Made by a program: the position numbers and the translations under genes
Assembly (NCBI RefSeq): GCF_014518425.1
Contig: NZ_JACVCU010000001.1
Coordinates: 372,001 to 436,000, forward strand
From: Terrabacter sp. MAHUQ-38
GTDB taxonomy: Bacteria; Actinomycetota; Actinomycetes; Actinomycetales; Dermatophilaceae
Reading direction: 5' to 3'
DNA length: 64,000 nucleotides
The notes under the pieces: model-generated
The model's database searches: none
What the model saw: the letters and a program-made list of their open reading frames with translations, nothing else
Told to the model about the DNA's origin: nothing
Shown: positions 31,644 through 40,083 of the stretch, piece after piece
How positions within the stretch are numbered: the first letter of the stretch is position 1
Layout: every line of letters begins with the position of its first letter

Positions 31644-32556
31644 GCGCCGCCAGGGCCACCGAGCGGCCGGACCGGGCCACGAAGTCCTCGAAGGCGGCGA
31701 CCGTCGGGTCCTGCGCCGAGTGGCGGACGATAACCCCGATGGTCCGTAGGGCCTGCGGGTGGTCGAGACCGACGGGCACGACGTCACCCTCGGGCGCGAA
31801 GGCGGGCAGGATCGCGACTCCGAGGCCCGCGCCGACGAGTCCCCTTGCGGTGTGGACGTCCTCGGCCTCGAACCCGACCCGGAGTGGCACTCCCGCGTCC
31901 GCGTAGATCTCCTCGACCCGGCCGCGCAGGCCGAACCCGGTCTTGAGCACGATGAGCTCGTCGCCGTCGTCGCGGGCGAGGCGCTCGACCGACACGGAGG
32001 CCGCGCCGGCGGCCGGGTGGGACCGGTGGACGGCGACGACGAGCGGTTCGTCGTAGAGCACCGTCGTCGAGGCGCCGGGAAGGTCGGGTGGCGAGGCGAC
32101 GAGAGCGGCAGAGCACCGGCCTGCCGCGAAGTCGTCGAGGGCCTTCTGCCGCGAGCCCTGCGCGAGCTCGAACCGCACGCCGGGGAAGCGGTCGCGGAAC
32201 CGCCGGATCAGGGCGGGCACGACGGTCTCACCGAGCAGGGTCTGGAACGAGAGCCCGACCGTCCCGTGGCCGACGACGCTCGAGCGGGTCACGACGTCGA
32301 TGCCGCGCTCGAGCGCCCCGACCCCCTCCTGCGCGTAGGGCAGCAGGGCTCGCCCGGCGGCGGTGAGCGTGATGCCGCGGCCGTCGCGCTCGACGAGGGG
32401 TGTGCCGAGCAGGACGCCGAGCCGGGCGAGTGCGCGGCTTACCGTCGGCTGTGGCATCCCGAGCACCGCGGCCGCCGTGGTCACCTGGCCGACGTCGGCC
32501 ACGACGACGAAGACCGGCAGCAGCCGCACGACGGACCGGAACTCCGCGGGTGTCAT
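31627..32556 (-). CDS. LysR-family transcriptional regulator
   Basis: A 309-residue LysR regulator. The helix-turn-helix is VTTAAAVLGMPQPTVSRALA, followed by a PBP2-like effector domain ending near SALRRG-type basic residues. It is divergent from an MFS transporter. The intergenic region holds a perfect dyad ATGCATTGGTGCAATGCAT, whose core ATTGGTGCAAT has the T-N-A symmetry of LysR sites. It likely autoregulates and controls the exporter; the inducer is unknown. ATG 32556 is preferred. Confidence 0.9.
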   Translation of the reverse strand: MTPAEFRSVVRLLPVFVVVADVGQVTTAAAVLGMPQPTVSRALARLGVLLGTPLVERDGRGITLTAAGRALLPYAQEGVGALERGIDVVTRSSVVGHGTVGLSFQTLLGETVVPALIRRFRDRFPGVRFELAQGSRQKALDDFAAGRCSAALVASPPDLPGASTTVLYDEPLVVAVHRSHPAAGAASVSVERLARDDGDELIVLKTGFGLRGRVEEIYADAGVPLRVGFEAEDVHTARGLVGAGLGVAILPAFAPEGDVVPVGLDHPQALRTIGVIVRHSAQDPTVAAFEDFVARSGRSVALAALSRRG

Positions 32557-32585
32557 GCCTTGATCGTATGAGTCGTCACCCTGAC

Positions 32586-32604
32586 ATGCATTGGTGCAAT
32601 GCAT
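32586..32604. promoter_or_regulatory. LysR-type operator dyad between regulator and MFS gene
   Basis: ATGCATTGGTGCAATGCAT is an 8-base perfect dyad with a 3-base centre. It sits over the expected -35 region of the MFS promoter, whose -10 box TAGCGT lies at 32615-32620. It also lies 30 bases upstream of the LysR start. This position suits both autorepression and control of the MFS gene. Confidence 0.65.
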
Positions 32605-32614
32605 CGCGCCGTCC

Positions 32615-32620
32615 TAGCGT
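32615..32620 (+). promoter_or_regulatory. Likely -10 box for a leaderless MFS transcript
   Basis: TAGCGT fits TANNNT and ends seven bases before ATG 32628, which predicts transcription starting at the initiation codon. No ribosome-binding site is visible in this space, in agreement with a leaderless mRNA. Confidence 0.5.
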
Positions 32621-32627
32621 CGGCGTC

Positions 32628-33857
32628 ATGACCTGGGACGGCCACCTCCCCGCGAGCCGGGAGTACCGTCGCATCCTCGTCGGCCTCGGCGCCGCCGGGC
32701 TCGCGACGTTCGCGCAGCTGTACTCGCCGCAGGGCCTGCTGCCGACCCTTGCCCGGGGCCTCGAGGTGAGCCCGGCGGACGCCGCGCTCTCCGTCTCGCT
32801 CGCGACCCTGGGCGTGGCCCTCGCGGTGCTGCCGTGGTCGTGGGTCGCCGACCGGGTCGGGCGGCTCCGTGCGATGCAGGTCGCCATCGTCGCCTCGACG
32901 GTCCTGGGTGTGCTCGTCGCCCTGGCCCCGAGCCTCGAGGTGCTCCTGGCCCTGCGCCTCGTCGAGGGGATGGCCCTCGGCGGCCTCCCGGCGCTCGCGG
33001 TCACCTACCTGCACGACGAGGTGCACCACCGGCACACCGCCGCGGCCGCGGCCGCCTACATCTCCGGAACGACCATCGGCGGGGCCGCCGGGCGTCTCAT
33101 CGCCGGCCCGCTCGCCGGTCTGCTCGGCTGGCGCCCGGCCCTGCTCACGGTGGCCGTCGTCTGCGCGGTCGCCTCGGTCGTCTTCCTGCGGCTCATGCCG
33201 CGCCCGCGGGGCTACCGGCCGACCGCGGCGTCGGCGCGGACGGTCGTCGACGGCATCCGGGCGAGCCTGCGCGACCCGGGACTGCTGGCCCTCTACGCCC
33301 AGGGCGCCCTGCTCATGGGCGGCTTCGTCGCGGTATACAACTACCTCGCCTTCCGGCTCGAGGGGCCGGGCTTCGCGCTCCCCGCGACGGCCGGGTCGCT
33401 CATCTTTGCCGCGTATGCCGCCGGGACCGTCAGCTCGCGCCTGACCGGCCGCCTGCTGCCGCGCCTAGGACGGCGGCCGGTGCTGGCCGCGGGCACGGCG
33501 GCCATGGTGGCCGGCACGCTGCTCACCCTGTCGAGCAGGCTGGTGCTCGTCGTGGCCGGGCTGCTCGTGCTGACCGCCGGCTTCTTCGCCGCCCACGCGA
33601 CCGCGTCGGCCTGGGTCGGCGCCCGCGCGACGACCGGCCGGGCCCAGGCGACCGCCCTCTACAACGTCGCGTACTACAGCGGCTCGGCCCTGGTCGGCTG
33701 GGTGCTCGGCTACGCGTGGTCGGGGCCGGGCTGGGTCGGCGTCGTGGCGACGGTCGTGGCACTCGCGCTCGTCGCGCTCGTCGTCGCTGTCGCGGTCCTG
33801 CCTGTGGGTGCTCCCCGACGTCGCCCTGCACGTCTTGGGGTGGTCCGTCGAGGCTAG
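32628..33857 (+). CDS. MFS transporter, YnfM-like
   Basis: A 409-residue MFS protein with about 12 segments. The signature region between segments 2 and 3 is SWVADRVGRLRAMQVAIV, and a matching loop, LLPRLGRRPVLAAGTAAMV, occurs in the second half. AQLYSPQGLLPTLARGLEVSP near the start is typical of YnfM/arabinose-efflux-like transporters paired with a LysR regulator. The pairing is conserved, but the substrate is not evident. The start at ATG 32628 is supported by the close -10 box. Confidence 0.9.
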   Translation: MTWDGHLPASREYRRILVGLGAAGLATFAQLYSPQGLLPTLARGLEVSPADAALSVSLATLGVALAVLPWSWVADRVGRLRAMQVAIVASTVLGVLVALAPSLEVLLALRLVEGMALGGLPALAVTYLHDEVHHRHTAAAAAAYISGTTIGGAAGRLIAGPLAGLLGWRPALLTVAVVCAVASVVFLRLMPRPRGYRPTAASARTVVDGIRASLRDPGLLALYAQGALLMGGFVAVYNYLAFRLEGPGFALPATAGSLIFAAYAAGTVSSRLTGRLLPRLGRRPVLAAGTAAMVAGTLLTLSSRLVLVVAGLLVLTAGFFAAHATASAWVGARATTGRAQATALYNVAYYSGSALVGWVLGYAWSGPGWVGVVATVVALALVALVVAVAVLPVGAPRRRPARLGVVRRG

Positions 33858-33908
33858 GTCGCGACATCGCCCCCGGCTGTGGGAGGAGTCGGTCATGATG
33901 TGCCAGTC

Positions 33909-35216
33909 ATGACCCGATGGACTGCCGCCCAGGTCGCCGGCCTGGCTCCCGACGCCGCGTCGCTGACGGCTGCGCGCAGGCTGGCCCGACCGGGCCCGTG
34001 GTCCGACACCGGCTCGACGGACACGCTGCTCTGGGGCAAGTGCCAGGGCTCCGGCAAGACGCCTTACCAGGTGAGCATCGACCTCACGGCGCCGGCGTTC
34101 CGCTGCTCGTGCCCGAGCCGCAAGTTCCCGTGCAAGCACGGCCTCGCGCTGCTGCTGCTGTGGGTCGACGGATCGGGCTCCGTGGCCGACGCGGCCGAGG
34201 TGGCCGGCTTCGCGCAGGAGTGGGCGGCCGAGCGGTCGGCCCGCGCCGAGGCCCGGGCCGCGGGCGAGGCCGCCCGTCCCACGCGAACGCCCGATCCCGC
34301 CGCAGCGGCACGGCGCCTCGAGGAGCGGCTCACCCTCATGGACGGCGGCATGGACGACTTCGCGCGCTGGCTCACCGACCTCGTGCGCAGCGGCACCGCG
34401 TCCGCGCGGCAGCAGTCGTACGCGTGGTGGGACGGCACGGCAGCGCGGCTCGTCGACGCGCAGCTGCCGGGCCTCGCCGACGACGTCCGCTCGGTCGGCG
34501 GTGCGGTGGGCGGCCGGCCCGACTGGGCCGAGCGGCTCCTCGTCGCGCTCGGCCGGTGGTGGACCGCCACGCGCGCGTGGGCCGCCCGCGAGTCACTGGA
34601 CGAGCACCAGATGGGCGACCTCCGCGCGTACCTCGGCTGGTCGACGAGCACCGAGTCGGTGCGCCGCGGCGACGCCGTGACGGACCGCTGGCTCGTCCTC
34701 GGCGCGCACCGCACCGACGACGGACGCCTCCAGCAGCAGCGCACGTGGCTGCGCGGTGCCGCGACCGGCGAGACCGTGCAGGTGCTCGACTTCGCCGCCG
34801 GCGGGCAGGTGCTGCCCGTCGCACGCGTGGTCGGGTCGAGCCTCGACGCGACGCTCGCGCGCTACCCGGGAGCGGCCGTGCGACGCGCGCTGTTCGCCGA
34901 CGAGCCGGTGGTGGCCGACGAGCCCGGGCGTATGCCGTCCGGCTCGAGCCTCGAGTCCGCGCGGACCGTGGCGGCCCGGGCATGGGGGCTCAACCCCTGG
35001 GCGCGGCGCGTGCCCGTCGTCCTCGACGACGTGCGGGTCGGGCTCGACCGCGTCGTCGACGCCGAAGGGGCGAGCGTGGCCCTCGCCGAGGACGCGGACG
35101 TCTGGTCGCTGCTGGCCCTCACGGGTGGCGGGCCGACGCGGGTGTTCGGCGAGCTCGAGGAGTCGCGGCTGCGGCCCCTGACCGTGGTCCTGGACGGCGA
35201 GGTGGTGGGACTGTGA
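33909..35216 (+). CDS. SWIM zinc-finger protein, first gene of MoxR/VWA module
   Basis: A 435-residue protein. The SWIM motif C-x-C-x6-C-x-H is CSCPSRKFPCKH (C66, C68, C75, H77), a zinc-binding fold that usually contacts nucleic acid or protein. The remainder is helical and Ala/Arg-rich with no recognised catalytic site. ATG 33909 is used; GGGAGGAG lies 20-odd bases upstream in front of a five-codon mini-frame (ATG 33894) whose stop overlaps this start, so re-initiation is possible. It overlaps the next gene (GTGA). As the lead gene of a five-gene operon it may recognise the target or substrate (inference). Confidence 0.88.
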   Translation: MTRWTAAQVAGLAPDAASLTAARRLARPGPWSDTGSTDTLLWGKCQGSGKTPYQVSIDLTAPAFRCSCPSRKFPCKHGLALLLLWVDGSGSVADAAEVAGFAQEWAAERSARAEARAAGEAARPTRTPDPAAAARRLEERLTLMDGGMDDFARWLTDLVRSGTASARQQSYAWWDGTAARLVDAQLPGLADDVRSVGGAVGGRPDWAERLLVALGRWWTATRAWAARESLDEHQMGDLRAYLGWSTSTESVRRGDAVTDRWLVLGAHRTDDGRLQQQRTWLRGAATGETVQVLDFAAGGQVLPVARVVGSSLDATLARYPGAAVRRALFADEPVVADEPGRMPSGSSLESARTVAARAWGLNPWARRVPVVLDDVRVGLDRVVDAEGASVALAEDADVWSLLALTGGGPTRVFGELEESRLRPLTVVLDGEVVGL

Positions 35217-36733
35217 CCGACGTCGACACGTGGTGGCGCGAGGTGGGCAACGCCGCGCTCGTCGGGACGGCCCGCCGGCCGGTGCCGCCGCTGCCCGACC
35301 TCGGGGCGGCGGGCGTCCGACCGCGCGAGGTGGCAACCCCACGCGAGCAGGCCCTGCTCGACGCCGCCGCCCTCGGTGGGGCGGCGCTGCGGGCAGGGCG
35401 ACGGCTCGACCACGCGGAGCCGCCCGAAGAGGCGCCCGCCGAGCGCCGGCCCGAGGCGCCCCGACGGGCGGTGCAGCTGCTCGAGCTCGTCATGACCCAG
35501 CCGCCCGCCGGAGCGCAACAGCGCGCGAGCCTCCTCAACCACTGGCTCCGGGCCGCCGACGACGCCGGCTGCCGCGTGCCGCACGCGCTGTTGCCGACCC
35601 TGCTCGGGCTGGCGACCGGCACGCGCGAGCTGCGTCGGCCGGCGGCCGCGGTGCTCGGCGAACGCGGGCGCTGGCTGGCGGTCCTGCGCGAGGAGTGGCA
35701 GTGGGTCGCCGACGCGGCCGCCGGCGCCGAGGCCCGCACGGCCTCGCGCGTCGCGGGTGCGTTGCCGCCGACGGACGAGTGGGCGCGCCTTCCCTCGACC
35801 GACCGCGTCGCGGTCCTCAGCGTGGTGCGGGCCCACGACCCGGCAGCCGCGCGGGCACTCGTCGTCGCGACGTGGCAGTCGGACTCGGCGCGCGACCGCC
35901 GGGCGCACCTCGACACGCTCCGTGTCGGGCTCGGACCCGACGACGAACCACTGCTCGAGCGGGCGCTCGACGACCGGTCCGGCACGGTGCGCGAGGTCGC
36001 GGCCGAGCTCCTCGACGCGCTCCCCGGGTCGGCCAGAGCCGCGCGCATGGCCGAGCGGCTGCGCCCCCTCGTGCGACGCACCGGGCTGCTCGGTCGTGGT
36101 CTCGACGTCATCCTTCCCGACGAGCCCGACCCCGCGGCGGTGCGCGACGGGCTGGGCAAGCCGCCTCCGCGCCGCTCCGCGCGCGGCTGGTGGCTCGAGC
36201 AGATCTGCGCCGGAGCACCGTTCGAGGTGTGGTCCGAGGTCACCGGCGCCGAGCCGTCGACGACGGTCAAGCGGCTGTGGGACGCCCAGCAGCAGGACGC
36301 GCTGGGCGGCATACGGCGCGCCGTGCGGGCGCGGCGTGACCCCCGGTGGGCGGCGGCGCTGCTCCAACAGGCCTGGGACATGACGCTCGTCCCGGCCCTT
36401 CCCCGCGCGAGCCGCGAACGGGTCGCGCTGATGCGGGTCGACGCCACGACCGACCGGGTCCACGAGGTCGCTGCCGTCGTCGCCTCGGTCGACCCGCCGT
36501 GGTCGGCCGACTTCAGCATCGCGCTCGTCTCACGCCTGCGGGCGTCGAAGGTCGGCTCGGCCATGGTCGTCGCGACCATGCCCCACCTCGTCGCCGGTCT
36601 GCACCCAGCAGCCCTCGACGCCCTCGAGCGCTGGATCGAGTCCACCGGCGCCGACCAGACGCTGACCAACAACCTGCGCAACCTGCTGCAGTTCCACTCC
36701 GTCAAGCGATCGATCACCGAGGCCTTCAGATGA
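35213..36733 (+). CDS. DUF5691 family helical-repeat protein of the MoxR/VWA module
   Basis: A 506-residue protein of the DUF5691 type. It begins VDTWWREVGNAALVGTARRP and continues as helical, HEAT-like sequence with several LLDALPGSARAARMAERL-style segments. No catalytic motif is evident, so a scaffold or adaptor role is plausible. It starts at GTG 35213 overlapping the SWIM gene stop, and its stop overlaps the ATPase start (ATGA). The tight coupling argues for a stoichiometric complex with its neighbours. Confidence 0.8.
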   Translation: MTDVDTWWREVGNAALVGTARRPVPPLPDLGAAGVRPREVATPREQALLDAAALGGAALRAGRRLDHAEPPEEAPAERRPEAPRRAVQLLELVMTQPPAGAQQRASLLNHWLRAADDAGCRVPHALLPTLLGLATGTRELRRPAAAVLGERGRWLAVLREEWQWVADAAAGAEARTASRVAGALPPTDEWARLPSTDRVAVLSVVRAHDPAAARALVVATWQSDSARDRRAHLDTLRVGLGPDDEPLLERALDDRSGTVREVAAELLDALPGSARAARMAERLRPLVRRTGLLGRGLDVILPDEPDPAAVRDGLGKPPPRRSARGWWLEQICAGAPFEVWSEVTGAEPSTTVKRLWDAQQQDALGGIRRAVRARRDPRWAAALLQQAWDMTLVPALPRASRERVALMRVDATTDRVHEVAAVVASVDPPWSADFSIALVSRLRASKVGSAMVVATMPHLVAGLHPAALDALERWIESTGADQTLTNNLRNLLQFHSVKRSITEAFR

Positions 36734-37827
36734 GCGAATCCCCTTCTTCCACCACGGTTCTGCGGGCCCACGCCGAAGACGCGTATGCCGCCGAGCTGGC
36801 CGCGCTCGCGGCCTCCGACGACCGCCCCCGCCCGCCGCGCTGGCGGCTGTCACCGTGGGCGGTCACGACGTACCTCCTCGGCGGCGTGCTCGACGACGGC
36901 ACGGAGATCACGCCGAAGTACCTCGGGTCGCGCCGGCTCATGGAGGTCGCGGTCGCATCGCTCGCGACCGACCGGGCGCTCCTGCTGCTGGGCGTGCCGG
37001 GCACGGCCAAGACGTGGGTTGGTGAGCATCTCGCCGCGGCGATCAGCGGGTCGTCGACGCTCGTCGTCCAGGGCACGGCGGGCACACCCGAAGAGTCCCT
37101 GCGCTACGGCTGGAACTACGCGCGGCTGCTCGCCGAGGGACCGACGCGCGCCGCGCTCGTGCCGAGCCCGGTCATGCGGGCGATGGAGACCGGGGCGCTC
37201 GTGCGCATCGAGGAGCTGACGCGCATCCCGGCCGACGTGCAGGACGCGCTCATCACGATCCTGTCGGAGAAGACCCTGCCGGTGCCCGAGCTCGACGAGC
37301 AGGTGCAGGCGATCCAGGGGTTCAACGTCATCGCCACGGCCAACAACCGCGACAAGGGCGTCAACGACCTGTCCTCGGCCCTCAAGCGTCGCTTCAACAC
37401 CGTCGTGCTGCCGCTGCCCGACACGCTCGCGCAGGAGGTCGAGATCGTCCGCACGCGTGTCGACTCGCTCGGACGCTCCCTGGAGCTGCCCGCCGGGCTC
37501 GAGTCGCTCGCCGAGATCGAGCGGGTCGTGACCGTGTTCCGCGAGCTGCGGTCAGGCGTCACGGCCGACCAGCGCACCACGGTCAAGTCGCCGTCGGCCA
37601 CCCTGTCGACGGCCGAGGCGATCTCGGTCATGACGAACGGGCTCTCGCTCGCGGCCCACTTCGGCGACGGCGTCGTGCGCGCCGACGACGTCGCGGCCGG
37701 GCTCGTCGGTGCCGTCGTCAAGGACCCCGTCCAGGACCGGATCGTCTGGCAGGAGTACCTCGAGACGGTCGTCAAGGACCGCACCGAGTGGACCGACCTC
37801 TACCGCGCCTGCCGCGAGCTGGGCTGA
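36730..37827 (+). CDS. MoxR-type AAA+ ATPase
   Basis: A 365-residue AAA+ ATPase of the MoxR clade. Walker A is GVPGTAKT (88-95). The Walker B equivalent is GALVRIEELTRIP, sensor 1 is IATANNRD, and an arginine-finger region LSSALKRRFNTVVLPLP follows. A C-terminal lid and helical domain end at RACRELG. MoxR ATPases act with VWA proteins as chaperones that assemble, insert metal into or remodel partners. Here the VWA gene is two genes downstream in the same operon. ATG 36730 overlaps the previous stop. Confidence 0.92.
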   Translation: MSESPSSTTVLRAHAEDAYAAELAALAASDDRPRPPRWRLSPWAVTTYLLGGVLDDGTEITPKYLGSRRLMEVAVASLATDRALLLLGVPGTAKTWVGEHLAAAISGSSTLVVQGTAGTPEESLRYGWNYARLLAEGPTRAALVPSPVMRAMETGALVRIEELTRIPADVQDALITILSEKTLPVPELDEQVQAIQGFNVIATANNRDKGVNDLSSALKRRFNTVVLPLPDTLAQEVEIVRTRVDSLGRSLELPAGLESLAEIERVVTVFRELRSGVTADQRTTVKSPSATLSTAEAISVMTNGLSLAAHFGDGVVRADDVAAGLVGAVVKDPVQDRIVWQEYLETVVKDRTEWTDLYRACRELG

Positions 37828-37830
37828 CCC

Positions 37831-40083
37831 GTGACCGCAGCGACGTCGACGACCCCGCGGGTGGAGGTGCTCGGTGTCCGCCACCACGGCCCGGGCTCCG
37901 CGCGGTCGGTCGGGCTGGCGCTCGACGAGCTGCAGCCCGACGTCGTCGTCATCGAGGGTCCGCCCGAGCTCGACGCGCTCGTACCGCTGGCCGCGGACCC
38001 CGACCTCGTGCCCCCCGTGGCGGGGCTCGTGTATGCCGTCGACGAGCCGAGGCGGTCGGCGTTCTACCCGTTCGCCGCCTTCTCGCCGGAGTGGGTGGCG
38101 CTCCAGTGGGCGATCGAGCACGGCGTCGACGTGCGCTTCGCCGACCTGCCGGCGACGCACTACCTCGCCGATCCCGACATCGACGTCGACGGTGCCGAGG
38201 ACAAGGGGAGAAGGGCCGGACGAGCGCCCGGGCGACCGGACCCCATCACCGCCCTGGCGACGGCGGCCGGCTACGACGACCCGGAGCGCTGGTGGGAGGA
38301 CGCCGTCGAGCACCGGCGCACGTCGTCGCTCGCCCACTTCGCACACCTCCGGGAGGCCATGGAGGGCGTCCGAGGCAGCCTCGAGGTGGACGACGACGGT
38401 CGACGAGAAGCCTTCATGCGCAAGGTGATCCGGGCCGAGATGCGCAACGGTCGCGAGCGCGTCGCCGTCGTGTGCGGCGCGTACCACGCACCCGTCCTCG
38501 ATCCCGCGACGTTCCCGCCGGCGAGCCGCGACAACGTCCTGCTCAGCAAGCTGCCCAAGGTCAAGGTGGCTGCGACGTGGGCGCCGTGGAGCTCCGAGCG
38601 GCTGTCGTACGCGAGCGGTTACGGCGCAGGCGTCCGCTCCCCCGGGTGGTACCAGCACCTGTTCGTCACGCCCGACGACGAGGTCGTTCCCTCGTGGTTC
38701 GTCAGGGTCGCGCGGGCGCTGCGTGACGAGAACCTCGACGCCTCGACCGCCTCCGCCGTCGAGGCGACCCGCCTGGCGGACGCGCTCGCGGCCGTGCGCG
38801 GCCGTCCGTCGGTCGGCCTCAGCGAGCTGACGGATGCCGCCCGGGCCGTGCTCGCGGAGGGTGCCGACCTGCCCCTGCGGCTCATCGACCGGACGCTCGT
38901 CATCGGCGAGGAGCTCGGGCGCGTGCCGGAGTCCACCCCGATGGTGCCGCTCGCCAGCGACCTCGCGAAACAGCAGAAGTCGTTGCGGCTCAAGGCTTCT
39001 GCCACCTCGACCGTCGTGCAGCTCGACCTGCGCCGCGAGTCACAGCTCGCGCGTTCGGTGCTCCTGCACCGGCTGGCGCTTCTCGACGTGCCGTGGGGCA
39101 CGCAGGTGGAGGCCGGTCGATCGATGGGCACCTTCAAGGAGGCCTGGGAGCTCGAGTGGTCGCCCGAGCTCGCCGTCGCGGTCATCGAGGCGAGCCTCTA
39201 CGGCACGACGGTGCGCAGCGCGGCCGAGGCCAAGGTGTCCGATGAGGCCACCGAGGCTGCCGACCTCGGGGTGCTGGGCGCCCTCATCGAGCAGTGCCTG
39301 CTCGCCGACCTGCCCGACGGGCTCCGGGCCGTCGTGGCGGCGCTGGCCGACCGGACGGCGAAGCAGCACGACACGCAGGCCCTGCTCGGGACCGTCGAGC
39401 CGCTGGCGCGGACCTGCCGCTACGGCGACGTGCGCGGTGTCGACGTCGCGGACGTGACGCACGTGCTCCAGACGGTCGTGGTGCGGGCGGCTGTTGGTCT
39501 CCGGGCCGCGTGCTCGAGCCTCGACGACGACAGCGCGACCGCGATGCGCACGGCCATCGAGGCCGCGCACCGTGGTGTGGCGCTCGTCGACCGCGACGAC
39601 CTGCGCGACCCGTGGCACGAGGCCCTCCTCGCCGTCGGTCGCGACGAAGGCATCCACGGTGCGGTGTCCGGCCGGGTCACCCGGCTGCTGCTCGACGGTG
39701 GCCTGCTCGAGCACGACGAGGCGGCGGCCCGGCTCAGCCGACGGCTGTCGCCGGGGGCCGGTGGTCCCGCGGCCGCCGCCTGGCTCGACGGGTTCCTCAC
39801 CGGAGAGGCGCTGCTGCTCGTCCACGGCGACGACCTGCTCTCGATCATCGACGAGTGGCTCGTCGAGGCGTCCGAAGAGGCGTTCGAGGACCTCCTGCCG
39901 CTGGTCCGGCGCACCTTCTCGCGCTACCAGCCGGCCGAGCGCCGGCTCATCGGGCAGCACCTGCGCGAGCTGGGGTCGGGTGTGCGGCCGGCTGCCACGT
40001 CGGCGGACGCGCTCGACCTCGACCGCGCGGCTCCGGCCATCGCCGCGGTGGCCCGCCTGCTGGGACTGGAGGTGGCGTCGTGA
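37831..40083 (+). CDS. DUF5682 family protein of the MoxR/VWA module
   Basis: A 750-residue protein. The N-terminus reads VEVLGVRHHGPGSARSVGLA and then VVVIEGPPELDALV. This resembles the opening of the TraB/ChaN/EreA-like superfamily, where paired histidines and an E-G-P segment form the active site (my inference). Further conserved-looking blocks are VVCGAYHAPVLD and YASGYGAGVRSPGWYQHLF. The second half is helical. It is likely the effector or substrate-facing component of the module. It starts at GTG 37831, three bases after the ATPase stop, and overlaps the VWA gene start. Confidence 0.82.
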   Translation: MTAATSTTPRVEVLGVRHHGPGSARSVGLALDELQPDVVVIEGPPELDALVPLAADPDLVPPVAGLVYAVDEPRRSAFYPFAAFSPEWVALQWAIEHGVDVRFADLPATHYLADPDIDVDGAEDKGRRAGRAPGRPDPITALATAAGYDDPERWWEDAVEHRRTSSLAHFAHLREAMEGVRGSLEVDDDGRREAFMRKVIRAEMRNGRERVAVVCGAYHAPVLDPATFPPASRDNVLLSKLPKVKVAATWAPWSSERLSYASGYGAGVRSPGWYQHLFVTPDDEVVPSWFVRVARALRDENLDASTASAVEATRLADALAAVRGRPSVGLSELTDAARAVLAEGADLPLRLIDRTLVIGEELGRVPESTPMVPLASDLAKQQKSLRLKASATSTVVQLDLRRESQLARSVLLHRLALLDVPWGTQVEAGRSMGTFKEAWELEWSPELAVAVIEASLYGTTVRSAAEAKVSDEATEAADLGVLGALIEQCLLADLPDGLRAVVAALADRTAKQHDTQALLGTVEPLARTCRYGDVRGVDVADVTHVLQTVVVRAAVGLRAACSSLDDDSATAMRTAIEAAHRGVALVDRDDLRDPWHEALLAVGRDEGIHGAVSGRVTRLLLDGGLLEHDEAAARLSRRLSPGAGGPAAAAWLDGFLTGEALLLVHGDDLLSIIDEWLVEASEEAFEDLLPLVRRTFSRYQPAERRLIGQHLRELGSGVRPAATSADALDLDRAAPAIAAVARLLGLEVAS

